A DNA stretch of 64,000 nt from QQUJ01 sp050287605 (GCA_050287605.1 JBNKCG010000070.1:1-64000), one strand, 5' to 3'. Positions 1 through 8,849 are shown, counted from the first letter of the stretch. Notes: a model not told the origin generated them from the sequence alone. Numbers and translations: made by a program.

Positions 1-5
1 AAAAA

Positions 6-25
6 GCGACAAAACTCATTGTCGC
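6..25 (-). terminator. Perfect 7-bp hairpin at window edge
   Basis: GCGACAA and TTGTCGC (6-12 and 19-25) are perfect inverted arms around a 6-nt loop. Five A's (1-5) precede it on the plus strand, so read on the minus strand the hairpin is followed by at least five U's, as in an intrinsic terminator. No minus-strand gene ends nearby except ccmI at 769, with the hemerythrin gene in between. It could instead be an operator for a gene outside the window. Confidence 0.35.
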
Positions 26-133
26 AATCCCACGCCAACCGTACCCTAAGCAAGTTCCTGAACTCTGGTTGAAACGGACACAAACCAGGCAGTCTTCCGT
101 CAATTCACCGCAACACATAACGGAGGGTGGGCT

Positions 134-577
134 ATGGACTACTGGCCGTGGGACCCGGCACTGGATCTCGGCATCGAGACCATCGACCTTCAGCATCGCC
201 GCATCGTAGACAACATCAACCGCCTGCACATGGCGCAGATGATGAGCGACAGGGACAAGGTGCGCGAGGTGCTGATCGACCTGATCGACTACACAAAAAC
301 GCACTTCACGTTCGAAGAAGAACTGATGGAGAAATTCGGATACCCGGACCTCGACTCGCACAAGGGGCTACATAAGGCCTTCATCGTGCGCATCAAGAAG
401 CGCGCCCACGATCACATCGAGGGCCAGGACGTCGCCCCGCAACTAACGGCGGACCTGAAGGCGTGGCTGTTGAATCACATCAAGAAGGACGACCGGGAGT
501 ACGCGCCGCTCGTGCTGAACTCGCTCGACAGCAACAACAGCTGGATCGGCCGAGCGGTAAAGAGGCTGTTCGACTGA
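134..577 (+). CDS. Bacteriohemerythrin
   Basis: A 147-residue single-domain hemerythrin, a four-helix-bundle protein with a diiron site that binds oxygen (storage, delivery or sensing). All seven iron ligands can be placed: H21 (in DLQH), H57 and E61 (HFTFEEEL), H76 and H80 (HKGLH), H115 and D120 (HIKKDD). There is no signal peptide, so it is cytoplasmic. The start is chosen from GGAGG at 122-126, 7 nt upstream of the ATG; an overlapping ORF starting at 127 in another frame has no such site. It is monocistronic, with a small hairpin after the stop. Length and motifs are typical for bacterial single-domain proteins; the physiological role is not evident from context. Confidence 0.95.
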   Translation: MDYWPWDPALDLGIETIDLQHRRIVDNINRLHMAQMMSDRDKVREVLIDLIDYTKTHFTFEEELMEKFGYPDLDSHKGLHKAFIVRIKKRAHDHIEGQDVAPQLTADLKAWLLNHIKKDDREYAPLVLNSLDSNNSWIGRAVKRLFD

Positions 578-590
578 CGAGAAACCGCAA

Positions 591-607
591 GCCCGTGTTC
601 AACGGGC
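591..607 (+). terminator. Hairpin downstream of hemerythrin gene
   Basis: GCCCGT and ACGGGC form a 6-bp stem with a 5-nt loop, 13 nt after the hemerythrin stop codon. There is no clear U-tract, so this is a weak terminator candidate. The rest of the gap to the end of ccmI (about 608-768) shows nothing else convincing. Confidence 0.35.
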
Positions 608-768
608 AACCGCCAATAGCGGCGTCAACCGTGGTGCCGGGCTTGAGCCGCTATCCGGCGAGTCGAAACCCGCCGGCATGACGGCCGGCCCCCAAGCGGC
701 CGACCTCCCCTGCCCTTGGCGATCCCGGCGGCTTCGCGCGTTAGCGCGAGAGGCCGCGCAATCCGCAC

Positions 769-2028
769 TCACTGCACCTGCTGATCGATCACCAGCTTGA
801 GCGTATCGCCGCCCCGCACGGGGACGTTGGCGATGCTGCCCTGCAGGTCGCCGGCCTGCGCGATGGCGTTGCCTGTTTTGGAGATGCGCGCGCCGACGGT
901 GACCTGTTGGTGCAGGGAGAGCCGGTTGGCGGCCATCATCGCCTTGCTGTCGTCCAGGGTGACGGTGGCGGGCAGGTCCTTCACCTGCAGGCGCACGGCG
1001 GCCAGCGGCATGGGCGGCCCCTGGCTGGCGCGGGCGAAGATGAACACGGTGTCGCCGGCCTGGGCCTGGGCGCGTAGCGCATCGGCCAGCGCCACCTGCA
1101 CCACGATCCGGGCTTCGCCGCCGGCGGCGGCCGGCGCGGTTGCGGGGGCCGCCGGCGTCGCGGCGGCAGAGGCGCCCGGCACCTCGGCGCCGGGCGCCAA
1201 TTCGCCCTGGGCGCGGGTGATGGCGTCGTTGACCATGCGCACGTTGTCGCTGTCCGGCGGCAGCAGCGCGACCAGCTTGCGCCAGACGCCGATGGCGGTG
1301 GCGTACTCGCCGGCCTGGAACGCGGCGATGCCGGTCAGCCACAGCGCCTTGGTGTTGTTGGGGTCCAGGGTCAGGGCGGTCTTGATCATCTCCAGCGGGC
1401 GCCCGGCCATGCTGGCGCCGGCGGCCATGGAGAGCGCCTCGGCGTAGTCGGCCAGCAGCTGCGGCTGGTCGCCCTCCAGCGCGTAGGCCTTTTCGTAGGC
1501 CTTGACCGCGTCCTCGTAGCGGTCCATGGCGAGATAGGAGCGACCCAGCATCACCCAGCCGGCGGCATCGTCCGGGGTCTGCTCCATGCGCTGGGCGAGG
1601 CGTGCCACCATCTCCTCGACCGAAGGCATGCCGCCGCCGCTGCCGGCGGCAGCGCGTACGGGCGTGGTGCCGATGAGCTGGTGGGCGCCCAGCATCCAAT
1701 AGGCGCTGCCGGCGATCAGCGGCAGCGCCACGGCCACGGCAACGGCGAACCAGCGCCCGGCGCCGCTACCCTGGGTGGCGCCCTCCGCCGTGGCGGTGTC
1801 TTCCAGCAGATCGCGCTCCAGCTCGGCGCGCGCCTCCTGGTAGTGCGCCTCGTCGATGGCGCCTTCGGCCAGATCCTGGTCCAGCTCGGTGATGCGTTCG
1901 CGGAAGATGGCGACGTTGAGCTCCTGGCGCGTCTCCGCGCTGCCGCGGCCACGCCCCAGCAACGGCGGCAACACCACTGCCAGCGCGGCCAGCACCATGG
2001 CGGCCGCAATGATCAAAAATAGCGTCAT
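769..2028 (-). CDS. ccmI: Cytochrome c maturation protein CcmI (TPR apocytochrome chaperone)
   Basis: 419 residues. CcmI holds apocytochrome c for the CcmF/H heme ligation step in the inner membrane. Two hydrophobic segments lie at about residues 1-25 and 92-113, separated by a charged cytoplasmic loop (typical CcmI-1 part), followed by a TPR-like periplasmic region (about 140-260, motifs such as GWVMLGRSY and AVKAYEKAY) and a C-terminal CcmI-2 domain. It is the last gene of the ccm operon; its ATG overlaps the ccmH stop codon (ATGA), which implies translational coupling. Full length compared with fused CcmI proteins of other gammaproteobacteria. Confidence 0.93.
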   Translation of the reverse strand: MTLFLIIAAAMVLAALAVVLPPLLGRGRGSAETRQELNVAIFRERITELDQDLAEGAIDEAHYQEARAELERDLLEDTATAEGATQGSGAGRWFAVAVAVALPLIAGSAYWMLGAHQLIGTTPVRAAAGSGGGMPSVEEMVARLAQRMEQTPDDAAGWVMLGRSYLAMDRYEDAVKAYEKAYALEGDQPQLLADYAEALSMAAGASMAGRPLEMIKTALTLDPNNTKALWLTGIAAFQAGEYATAIGVWRKLVALLPPDSDNVRMVNDAITRAQGELAPGAEVPGASAAATPAAPATAPAAAGGEARIVVQVALADALRAQAQAGDTVFIFARASQGPPMPLAAVRLQVKDLPATVTLDDSKAMMAANRLSLHQQVTVGARISKTGNAIAQAGDLQGSIANVPVRGGDTLKLVIDQQVQ

Positions 2029-2492
2029 GAGTTCTTCCGATCGCTGCCCAGCAACTCGTCGAGGCGCTGGCGTTCCGCGTTAGAGAGTTCGCTATCCACG
2101 GCCGGCTTGCCCGCGCGGGAGCGGACGAAGCGGATCAGCAAAATCAGGCCCAGCACCCCGAGCAGGAACGGGCCGAACCACAGCAGGTAGGTGGTGGTCT
2201 TGACCGGCGGGCGGTAGAGCACGAAATCGCCGTAGCGCGCCACCATGAAGTCGACCACGCGCTTCTTGTCCGAGCCGCCTTCGATCATCTGGTAGATCTC
2301 GTTGCGCAGATCCTGGGCGAGATCGGCGTTGGAGTCGGCGATGTTCTGGTTCTGGCACACCAGGCAGCGCAGCTCGTAGGTGAGCTGCTTGTACAGCGCC
2401 GCCTTGGCGGGATCGTCGAACTGGTGCACTTCGATGGCGGCGGATGCCATTCCCGAGAACACCACCAGCAGCAGTACAGGCAGGATGCGCAT
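2025..2492 (-). CDS. ccmH: Cytochrome c maturation thiol oxidoreductase CcmH
   Basis: 155 residues with an N-terminal signal/anchor (1-19), the diagnostic LRCLVCQNQ motif with redox cysteines C43 and C46, and a C-terminal membrane helix (about 103-122). CcmH reduces the apocytochrome CXXCH cysteines before heme attachment. The start was placed at 2492 by family homology and because its ATG overlaps the ccmG stop as ATGA; a longer upstream reading in this frame simply runs through ccmG out of frame. It is the short CcmH type that works with a separate CcmI. Confidence 0.95.
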   Translation of the reverse strand: MRILPVLLLVVFSGMASAAIEVHQFDDPAKAALYKQLTYELRCLVCQNQNIADSNADLAQDLRNEIYQMIEGGSDKKRVVDFMVARYGDFVLYRPPVKTTTYLLWFGPFLLGVLGLILLIRFVRSRAGKPAVDSELSNAERQRLDELLGSDRKNS

Positions 2493-3031
2493 CAACTGGA
2501 CCCTCCGCCCTGCAGCTCCTTGATCTTGGGCAGGATCTTCTGCTCCCAGTCCTGCGGGGTGATGGGGCCGATCTGCTTGTAGCGGATCACGCCGTTGGCG
2601 TCGACCAGGAAGGTCTCGGGTACGCCGTAGACGCCCCAGTCGATGCCCACCCGGCCCTTCTCGTCGAACGCGCTCTCCACGTAGGGATTGCCCAGGCGGC
2701 TCAGCCACTGGTGCGCCGCTTCGCGCGTGTCCTTGTAGTTGAGGCCGTAGATGGGCACCACCTTCTCGCGCGCCAGCTTGACCAGGAACGGGTGCTCCTC
2801 GCGGCACGAGACGCACCAGCTCGCCCAGACGTTGAACAGCGTCGCCCCGCCCTGCAGGTCTTTCTTGGTGACCTGCTTGGCGGGATCGCCCAGCGCCGGC
2901 AGCGCAAACTCCGGCGCCGGCTTGTCGATGAGCGGCGAGGGCACCTCGCGCGGGTCGAGGCCCAGCCCGATGCCGAACACCACCACCAGGCCGACGAAGA
3001 CGACCAGGGGAATCAGAAACCGCGCCTTCAT
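2492..3031 (-). CDS. ccmG: Thiol:disulfide interchange protein CcmG (DsbE)
   Basis: 179 residues: an uncleaved N-terminal membrane anchor (about 5-24) and a periplasmic thioredoxin fold with the active site WCVSC (W72, C73, C76). CcmG keeps CcmH and apocytochrome c reduced, using electrons from DsbD/CcdA. The acidic E78-E79 following the active site are typical of the DsbE branch. It overlaps ccmF by 4 nt on one side and ccmH by 1 nt on the other. Confidence 0.95.
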   Translation of the reverse strand: MKARFLIPLVVFVGLVVVFGIGLGLDPREVPSPLIDKPAPEFALPALGDPAKQVTKKDLQGGATLFNVWASWCVSCREEHPFLVKLAREKVVPIYGLNYKDTREAAHQWLSRLGNPYVESAFDEKGRVGIDWGVYGVPETFLVDANGVIRYKQIGPITPQDWEQKILPKIKELQGGGSS

Positions 3032-5004
3032 GCACCCACCTCCGCGCCCAATGCGCCGGCGGGCACTTTTTGGCGCCGCGCCAATCGATAGCGGCGATCG
3101 CTGGCCGCCAGCAGCCCGCCGATCACCATGAACACGCCGCCGAACCAGATCCAGCGCTGGAACGGCTTGTGGTAGACGCGCACCGCCCAGGCGCCGCCGT
3201 CCAGGCGCTCACCCAGGGCCACGTAGAGGTCGCGGAAAACGCCGGGGTCGATGGCCGCTTCGGTCATGGGCATACGCTGCACGCGGTAGGTGCGCTTCTC
3301 GGGCGTGAGGGTGGTGATCAGGCGCCCGTTGCGCAGCACCTCCACCTGCCCGCGGTCGGCCGCGTAATTGGGCCCCTGCGTCTGCCCCACCCCCTTGAAG
3401 AGGAAGGTGTAGCCGCCCATTTCGGTGGTGTCGCCCGGCGCCAGGCGCAGATCGCGCTCGGTGCTGTAGGCGCTCGACAGGGTCACGCCGACGATGAACA
3501 CCGCCACCCCCACGTGCCCCAGGGTCATGCCGTAGTGGTGGCGCGGCAGCGTGCGCAGTCCGTTCAGCAGGCTGCGCTTGTTGCCGGCGTGGGCGATCAG
3601 GTCCTGCACGCTGGCCGCCACCGCCCACACCGCCAGCGCCAGGCTGAGCGCGACCATGGGCGCCAGTTCGCCGCCCGCGAGATACGCCAGGATCAGCCCC
3701 AACACCACGGAAATCACCACCGCCAGGCGCAGCTCGCGCAGCGTCTTCAGCGGATCATCCTGCTTCCAGCGCACCATGGGTCCGACGCCCATGGCCAGCA
3801 CCAGCGGCAGCATCAGCGGCACGAACACGGCGTTGAAATAGGGCGGTCCCACCGAGAGCTTGCCCAGCCCCAGGGCATCCATGATCAGCGGATAGATGGT
3901 CCCCAGCAGCACCGTGGCGGCCGTCACCACCAGGATGACGTTGTTCACCAGCAGCAGCGTCTCGCGCGAGTAGACCTGGAAGCTGCCGGTGCTCTTCACC
4001 TTGGGCGCGCGCCACGCGTAGAGCGTCAGCGAAGAGCCGATCACCAGCGCCAGGAAGCCGAGGATGAAGACGCCGCGCGCCGGATCGGTGGCAAAGGCGT
4101 GCACCGAGGTGAGTACGCCGGAACGCACCAGGAAGGTGCCCAGCAAGCTCAAGGAGAAGGCGAAGATGGCCAGCAGCACCGTCCAGTTCTTGAACACGCT
4201 GCGCTTGTCGGTCACCGCCAGCGAGTGGATCAGCGCGGTGCCCACCAGCCACGGCATGAACGAGGCGTTTTCCACCGGGTCCCAGAACCACCAGCCGCCC
4301 CAGCCCAGCTCGTAATAGGCCCACCAGCTGCCGAGGGTGATGCCGGCGGTGAGAAACACCCAGGCCACTGTGGTCCAGGGCCGCGACCAGCGCGCCCAGG
4401 CCGCATCCAGCCGGCCGCTGAGCAGCGCGGCGATGGCGAAGGCGAAGGCCACCGAGAAGCCCACGTAGCCCATGTAGAGCATGGGCGGGTGGATTACCAG
4501 ACCGGGGTCCTGCAGCAGCGGGTTGAGGTCGCGCCCGTCCGCCGGCGGCATGGCCAGACGCTCGAAGGGGTTGGAGGTGAGCAGCAGAAAGAGCAGGAAA
4601 CCGACCCCCACCAGGCCCATCACCGCCAGCACCCGCGCCACCATGTCGCGCGGCAGATTGCCGCTCAGCCCGGAGACCGCCGCACCCCAGCCGCCCAGGA
4701 TCAACACCCAGAGCAGCAGCGATCCCTCGTGCCCGCCCCACACCGCCGAGATGCGGTACTGGACCGGCAGGGCCGAGTTGGAGTTGTTGGCCGCGTAGGC
4801 CACCGAAAAATCGTTGACGACGAAGCTGTAGGTGAGCGCGGCGAACGCCAGCGCCACGAACAGAAACTGCCCCCAGGCCACCGGGCGCGCCAGCGCGATC
4901 CAGCCGGGGATGCCCTTGGCGGCGCCGACCAGCGGCACCACCCCCTGGATCAGCGCCATGCACAGCGCCAGCACCAGGGCGAAATGTCCTAACTCGGGAA
5001 TCAT
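3028..5004 (-). CDS. ccmF: Heme lyase subunit CcmF
   Basis: 658 residues, a polytopic membrane protein of the cytochrome c synthase complex that ligates heme (delivered by CcmE) to apocytochrome. The WWD signature GGWWFWDPVENASF lies at about 236-249, and conserved histidines include H172 (IHPPMLY) and H260 (ALIHSLA). Many transmembrane helices and a large periplasmic domain near the C-terminus (about 510-610) match the family. Length is normal. A long open frame on the opposite strand here is a GC-composition artefact. Confidence 0.96.
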   Translation of the reverse strand: MIPELGHFALVLALCMALIQGVVPLVGAAKGIPGWIALARPVAWGQFLFVALAFAALTYSFVVNDFSVAYAANNSNSALPVQYRISAVWGGHEGSLLLWVLILGGWGAAVSGLSGNLPRDMVARVLAVMGLVGVGFLLFLLLTSNPFERLAMPPADGRDLNPLLQDPGLVIHPPMLYMGYVGFSVAFAFAIAALLSGRLDAAWARWSRPWTTVAWVFLTAGITLGSWWAYYELGWGGWWFWDPVENASFMPWLVGTALIHSLAVTDKRSVFKNWTVLLAIFAFSLSLLGTFLVRSGVLTSVHAFATDPARGVFILGFLALVIGSSLTLYAWRAPKVKSTGSFQVYSRETLLLVNNVILVVTAATVLLGTIYPLIMDALGLGKLSVGPPYFNAVFVPLMLPLVLAMGVGPMVRWKQDDPLKTLRELRLAVVISVVLGLILAYLAGGELAPMVALSLALAVWAVAASVQDLIAHAGNKRSLLNGLRTLPRHHYGMTLGHVGVAVFIVGVTLSSAYSTERDLRLAPGDTTEMGGYTFLFKGVGQTQGPNYAADRGQVEVLRNGRLITTLTPEKRTYRVQRMPMTEAAIDPGVFRDLYVALGERLDGGAWAVRVYHKPFQRWIWFGGVFMVIGGLLAASDRRYRLARRQKVPAGALGAEVGA

Positions 5005-5023
5005 GATTCAGACCTTCGATCGA

Positions 5024-5479
5024 CTACTCGTGGGGTTTCACCAGGGTCACGCCCGCTTTCTGCGCGTTGCTGATGGCGCTCTTCACCTCCGGCGGCATAT
5101 ACGCCTCGTCATGCTTGGCGAGTACCTCCTCAGCATAGAAGACGCCATCCTCGCCCAGCTTGCCCTTGGTGACGACGCCCTGACCCTCGTTGAAGAGGTC
5201 GGGCAGTATGCCTGTGTAGCTCACCGTCACACTCTTGGCCGTGTCGGTGACCACAAAACGCACGGTCAGCCCGTCGTCACGACGTTTGAGCGTGCCCTTC
5301 TCCACCAGCCCGCCGAGGCGGAAGGTGCGGTCCAGCGGCGCCTCCTTGGCCAGCACCTGGCTGGGGCTGAAGAAATAGGCGATGTTGCTCTGCAGGGCAT
5401 TGAGCACCAGCGCCGCCGCCACGCCCACCGCCGCCACCGCGGCCACAACAAAGACCATACGTTTGTGCCGTGCCTTCAT
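5024..5479 (-). CDS. ccmE: Heme chaperone CcmE
   Basis: 151 residues: an N-terminal membrane anchor (about 8-28) and a periplasmic OB-fold. The covalent heme-binding histidine is H123 within the motif AKHDEAYMPP (H-D-E-x-Y). It accepts heme from CcmC and passes it to CcmF. Its start directly abuts the ccmD stop codon. Confidence 0.95.
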   Translation of the reverse strand: MKARHKRMVFVVAAVAAVGVAAALVLNALQSNIAYFFSPSQVLAKEAPLDRTFRLGGLVEKGTLKRRDDGLTVRFVVTDTAKSVTVSYTGILPDLFNEGQGVVTKGKLGEDGVFYAEEVLAKHDEAYMPPEVKSAISNAQKAGVTLVKPHE

Positions 5480-5644
5480 TCAGTTACCCTCTGCGCGCAT
5501 ACGCACTAATCGACTCACGCGCGCCAGAATGGTTCGGCGCTTGCGCCGCAATTGGATGATCTCGGCCACCAGCAGCACCACGCCGACGCCGTAGGAACAC
5601 CACACGTAAAAACCGTACCCGCCTTGGGAGAAAAACTCCGTCAT
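5480..5644 (-). CDS. ccmD: Heme exporter accessory protein CcmD
   Basis: 54 residues, one transmembrane helix (about 12-30) followed by a basic cytoplasmic tail (LRRKRRTILARVSRLVRMR), the standard CcmD layout. It helps release holo-CcmE from the CcmABC complex. The short gene was placed by synteny between ccmC and ccmE; its ATG overlaps the ccmC stop as ATGA. Confidence 0.9.
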   Translation of the reverse strand: MTEFFSQGGYGFYVWCSYGVGVVLLVAEIIQLRRKRRTILARVSRLVRMRAEGN

Positions 5645-6399
5645 CGTCCGCCCTCCTGGGCCAGCAGCGCCCGGACCCACTCGGTGTCGGCCTCGCGTTC
5701 GAGGATGATGCTGCGCACCCGCATGAACACGGTGGCGAAGGAGTACATCCAGAAGGCGACGGTCAGCACCAGCATGGAGAACAGGATGTTGGGGTCGACG
5801 TTGGACATGGACGAACGCTGGTGCAGGGCGGCGCACTGGTTGGGATCGGGGCAGTTGATGGACCAGAAGATCACCGGCACGCACACCAGTCCGACGATGG
5901 CCAGCAGCGCCGCGGCGCGGTCGGCGCGACGGCTGTCGTCGATGGCCGAATGCAGCGCCATGTAGCCGCCGTAGAGAAACAGCAGGATCAGCTCCGAGGT
6001 GAGCCGCGGGTCCCAATCCCACCAGGTGCCCCAGCTGGGCCGCCCCCAGAACGAGCCGGTCCACAGCGCGATGAAGGTGAAGATCGCCCCGCTGGGCGCC
6101 ACCGCCACGGCCATCATGTAGGAGAGCCGGGTGTTGAACACCAGGCCGATGGCCGACCAGCCGGCCAACACCACGTAGAGCCACATGGACATCCAGGCGG
6201 TGGGCACGTGCAGAAAGATGATGCGGTAGTACTCCTTCTGGGGATTGGTCCCGCCGAGGCGGTCGGGGGTCTCGAAAAAGCCCCAGTAGAGCCCCACCGC
6301 CAGCAACACCACCGCCACCACGGTAAACCACGGAATCGCCCGCCCCGCCAGGGGATAGAACGTGGACGGCGACGCGTAGCGGAACCAACTGACGTTCAT
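5641..6399 (-). CDS. ccmC: Heme exporter / heme handling protein CcmC
   Basis: 252 residues with about six transmembrane helices. The tryptophan-rich heme-binding motif WGTWWDWD lies at 123-130, flanked by a conserved periplasmic histidine in FLHVPTAW (H64). CcmC loads heme onto CcmE. It precedes ccmD with a 4-nt overlap and follows ccmB after 20 nt. Confidence 0.95.
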   Translation of the reverse strand: MNVSWFRYASPSTFYPLAGRAIPWFTVVAVVLLAVGLYWGFFETPDRLGGTNPQKEYYRIIFLHVPTAWMSMWLYVVLAGWSAIGLVFNTRLSYMMAVAVAPSGAIFTFIALWTGSFWGRPSWGTWWDWDPRLTSELILLFLYGGYMALHSAIDDSRRADRAAALLAIVGLVCVPVIFWSINCPDPNQCAALHQRSSMSNVDPNILFSMLVLTVAFWMYSFATVFMRVRSIILEREADTEWVRALLAQEGGR

Positions 6400-6419
6400 T
6401 GACTAACCAACCTCGCTCG

Positions 6420-7091
6420 CTACTCGATGGAAATACGCAGCGCCGCCGCCGCGGCCAAGGGCGCAAAGACCAGTGCCAGAATCAAGAAGGCGCCCAACAG
6501 CGCCAGAAACGGTTGGACATTGGCAAGTCCGATACTGCTCACGCTCACCGCCCCCGCCCCGTAGACCAGCACCGGGATGTAGAGCGGCAGCACCAGCAGC
6601 GACAGCAGAATGCCCCCTCCGCGCAGTCCCAGCGTCAGCGCCGCGCCGATGGAGCCGATCAAACTTAGCACAGGCGTACCCAACAATAATGAGACCATCA
6701 TAACGCCCAGCGCCACATCCGGCAGCCCGTACTGCAGCCCGATCAGCGGCGCCACCAGCACCAGCGGCAGCCCGGTGAGCAGCCAATGGGCCACCACCTT
6801 GCCCAGCACCAGCACCGCCAGCGGCTGGGGGGTGAGCAGCATCTGCTCCAGGGTGCCGTCGGCGTGGTCGCCGGCGAACAGGCGCTCCAGGGCCAGCATG
6901 GAGGCGAGCAGCGCCGCCACCCACACCACGCCCGGCCCCAGTTGGCGCAGGATCTGTTTCTCGATTCCCACGCCGAGGGGAAACAGGCTCACCACGATGA
7001 CGAAGAAGAACAGGGTGGTGAGAAACTCGCTGCGCCGGCGCATGGCCAGGAGGATGTCGCGGCGCACGATGCAGAGGAAGGTCTGGAACAT
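6420..7091 (-). CDS. ccmB: Heme ABC exporter permease CcmB
   Basis: 223 residues with six predicted membrane helices; the family motif around ADGTLEQML and the hydrophobic pattern identify CcmB. With CcmA and CcmC/D it forms the ABC complex that releases holo-CcmE. It begins 7 nt after ccmA. Confidence 0.93.
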   Translation of the reverse strand: MFQTFLCIVRRDILLAMRRRSEFLTTLFFFVIVVSLFPLGVGIEKQILRQLGPGVVWVAALLASMLALERLFAGDHADGTLEQMLLTPQPLAVLVLGKVVAHWLLTGLPLVLVAPLIGLQYGLPDVALGVMMVSLLLGTPVLSLIGSIGAALTLGLRGGGILLSLLVLPLYIPVLVYGAGAVSVSSIGLANVQPFLALLGAFLILALVFAPLAAAAALRISIE

Positions 7092-7098
7092 GGTGGTG

Positions 7099-7782
7099 TC
7101 AGCCGCCGAGATCGAGGTACTGGATGCGGCCGGTGGCCAAGGGTACCTCCTGGTGGGTGGTGAGCACCGCCAGGCCGCCGCCCTCCACGTGCTCGACGAT
7201 CAGCGACTGCAGCAGGGCCACGGCCCCGACGTCGAGGGCGGTGAACGGCTCGTCGAGTATCCACACCCGCGCTTGCGAGAGCAGCAGCCGCGCCAGCGCC
7301 ACGCGCTTCTTCTGACCCTGCGAGAGCACCTTGGCGGGCAGGTCCTCGAAGCCCGCCAGGCCGAGGCGCTTCAATGCCGCCCATACCTGATCTTCCGCGA
7401 CGCTGTCCCCGTCCAGGGTGGCGGCGATCTGCAGGTTCTCGATGCCCGTCAGCTCGTGTTTGATGCCGTTGAGGTGTCCGAAGTAGAGCACCTCGCGGAA
7501 ATACTCCTCCTTGAGCGAGCGGATCGAGGTGTCGTTCCAGCGCACCTCGCCCTGCTGCGGTTCGAACAGCCCGCACAGCGCGCGCAGCAGCGTGGTCTTG
7601 CCGCTGCCGTTGGGACCGCGCACGTGCAGCAGCGTGCCGGCCTCCAGCACGAAATTGAGGTGGGTGATCAGGTGCCGGTCACCACGGGTGCACTCCAGGT
7701 CCACCGCCGCCAGCCGGCAGGGGGCACCCGGGGCGGCAGAGGCCGAGGCTGGCGCCGTTGTGGTCATCGGTTCGGTAGTCAA
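7099..7782 (-). CDS. ccmA: Heme ABC exporter ATPase CcmA
   Basis: 227 residues. Walker A GPNGSGKTT (56-64), ABC signature LSQGQKKRVALARL (from 153) and Walker B VWILDEP (173-179) are intact. It powers release of heme-loaded CcmE from CcmC/D. It is the promoter-proximal gene of the ccm operon. The N-terminus carries a Thr/Ala/Pro-rich extension, so an internal ATG five codons later is also possible as the start. The operon promoter must lie in 7783-7860 or further upstream, possibly shared with cbbR readthrough. Confidence 0.94.
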   Translation of the reverse strand: MTTEPMTTTAPASASAAPGAPCRLAAVDLECTRGDRHLITHLNFVLEAGTLLHVRGPNGSGKTTLLRALCGLFEPQQGEVRWNDTSIRSLKEEYFREVLYFGHLNGIKHELTGIENLQIAATLDGDSVAEDQVWAALKRLGLAGFEDLPAKVLSQGQKKRVALARLLLSQARVWILDEPFTALDVGAVALLQSLIVEHVEGGGLAVLTTHQEVPLATGRIQYLDLGG

Positions 7783-7860
7783 TGGGACGCTATCTTCCCG
7801 CGGAAACGCCGCATTCTACCCGATTACCCGATGAAGTTGACTGCGGCGCGGGGACGGCGC

Positions 7861-8772
7861 TCAGACCTGGGGCATGTGCCAGACCTCACCGGCGTGGGCG
7901 AGGACGTAGTCGTGAAACACCCGGGCCACCGGCGAGAGGCGCTTGCCCTTGCGGTGCACCAGGTACCAGTGGCGCATGATGGGAAAACCGGTGACGTTGA
8001 GCACCACCAGCCGCCCCGCCTCCAGCTCCAGCTCCAGGGTGTGGGCCGACACCAGCCCGAGCCCCATGCCGGCCATGACCGACTGCTTGATGGCCTCGTT
8101 GCTGCTCATCTCCATGCCGGTCTGGATGGGGATCTCGCGCTCGCGGAAGAAGCGCTCCATGGCGCTGCGGGTGCCGGAACCGCGCTCGCGCGTCACGAAC
8201 ACCTCGTCCTGCAGCCGCTTGAGCGGAATGCGCTTCTTGTCCGCCAGGGGGTGGTCGGGGGCGGCCACCACCACCAGCGGGTTGTCCATGAACGACTCGG
8301 CCTCCAGATCCATCTCGGCGGGCGGCTTGCCCATGATGGCCAGATCGGTCTCGTTGTCCATCACCTGGCGCAGCAGGGTTTCGCGGTTGGTGATGTCGAG
8401 GCTGATGGTGATGCCGTCGTGCTCGCGGGAAAAGGCCGACAGCAGGCGCGAGGCGAAGTAACCCGCGGTGCTGGCCACCGCCACCTGGAGGCGCCCCTGG
8501 CGCACCCCTTTCATGTCCTCGATGACCTCTTCGGTCTCCTTGAGCTGGCGTGCGATGGCCCGGCTGCAGCCGAGCATCTCCTGCCCGGCGTCGGTGAGAA
8601 ACAGACGCTTGCCGATCTGCTCGAACAGCGGCAACCCCACGTTCTCCTCCAACTGCTTGATCTGCATGGAGACCGCGGGCTGGGTGAGGTAGAGCTCCTC
8701 GGCGGCGCGGGTGTAGCTCAGGTGGCGTGCCACCGCCTCGAACACACGCATCTGTCGCAGGGTTACATGCAT
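7861..8772 (-). CDS. cbbR: LysR-type regulator, CbbR-like
   Basis: 303 residues. The N-terminal winged HTH (1-60) contains the CbbR-like sequence pattern RQMRVFEAVARHLSYTRAAEEL followed by TQPAVSMQIKQLEE; the rest is a LysR substrate-binding domain (about 90-295). CbbR proteins activate Calvin-cycle (cbb) genes in autotrophs. No RuBisCO genes are in the window, but a tkt-gap-pgk-pyk-fba cluster lies 10 kb away and shares an upstream dyad with this gene (8796-8819 and 25577-25600). That supports the assignment, although the inducer and targets are inferred. The dyad sits 24-47 nt before the ATG, consistent with autoregulation. Confidence 0.8.
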   Translation of the reverse strand: MHVTLRQMRVFEAVARHLSYTRAAEELYLTQPAVSMQIKQLEENVGLPLFEQIGKRLFLTDAGQEMLGCSRAIARQLKETEEVIEDMKGVRQGRLQVAVASTAGYFASRLLSAFSREHDGITISLDITNRETLLRQVMDNETDLAIMGKPPAEMDLEAESFMDNPLVVVAAPDHPLADKKRIPLKRLQDEVFVTRERGSGTRSAMERFFREREIPIQTGMEMSSNEAIKQSVMAGMGLGLVSAHTLELELEAGRLVVLNVTGFPIMRHWYLVHRKGKRLSPVARVFHDYVLAHAGEVWHMPQV

Positions 8773-8795
8773 GCCAGGGACCCCGGTTGGCGAAA

Positions 8796-8819
8796 TTGGA
8801 TAAATCCTACCTTATCTAA
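8796..8819. promoter_or_regulatory. Candidate CbbR operator: TTGGATAA-N8-TTATCTAA
   Basis: Two inverted 8-bp half sites (TTGGATAA 8796-8803 and TTATCTAA 8812-8819, 7 of 8 complementary) are separated by 8 bp. The same design with perfect arms occurs upstream of tkt. LysR regulators bind such spaced dyads upstream of their own gene and of targets. The site lies in an AT-rich island between cbbR and a plus-strand TATATA box (8841-8846). Binding by CbbR is inference. Confidence 0.55.
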
Positions 8820-8849
8820 AAAATCAAAAGAATTTAATTTTATATATGC

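Noticed and set aside
3070..4992. 640-codon open frame opposite ccmF
   Set aside because: Its His/Gln/Arg-rich composition is that of a mirrored GC-rich gene, and ccmF is unambiguous on the other strand.
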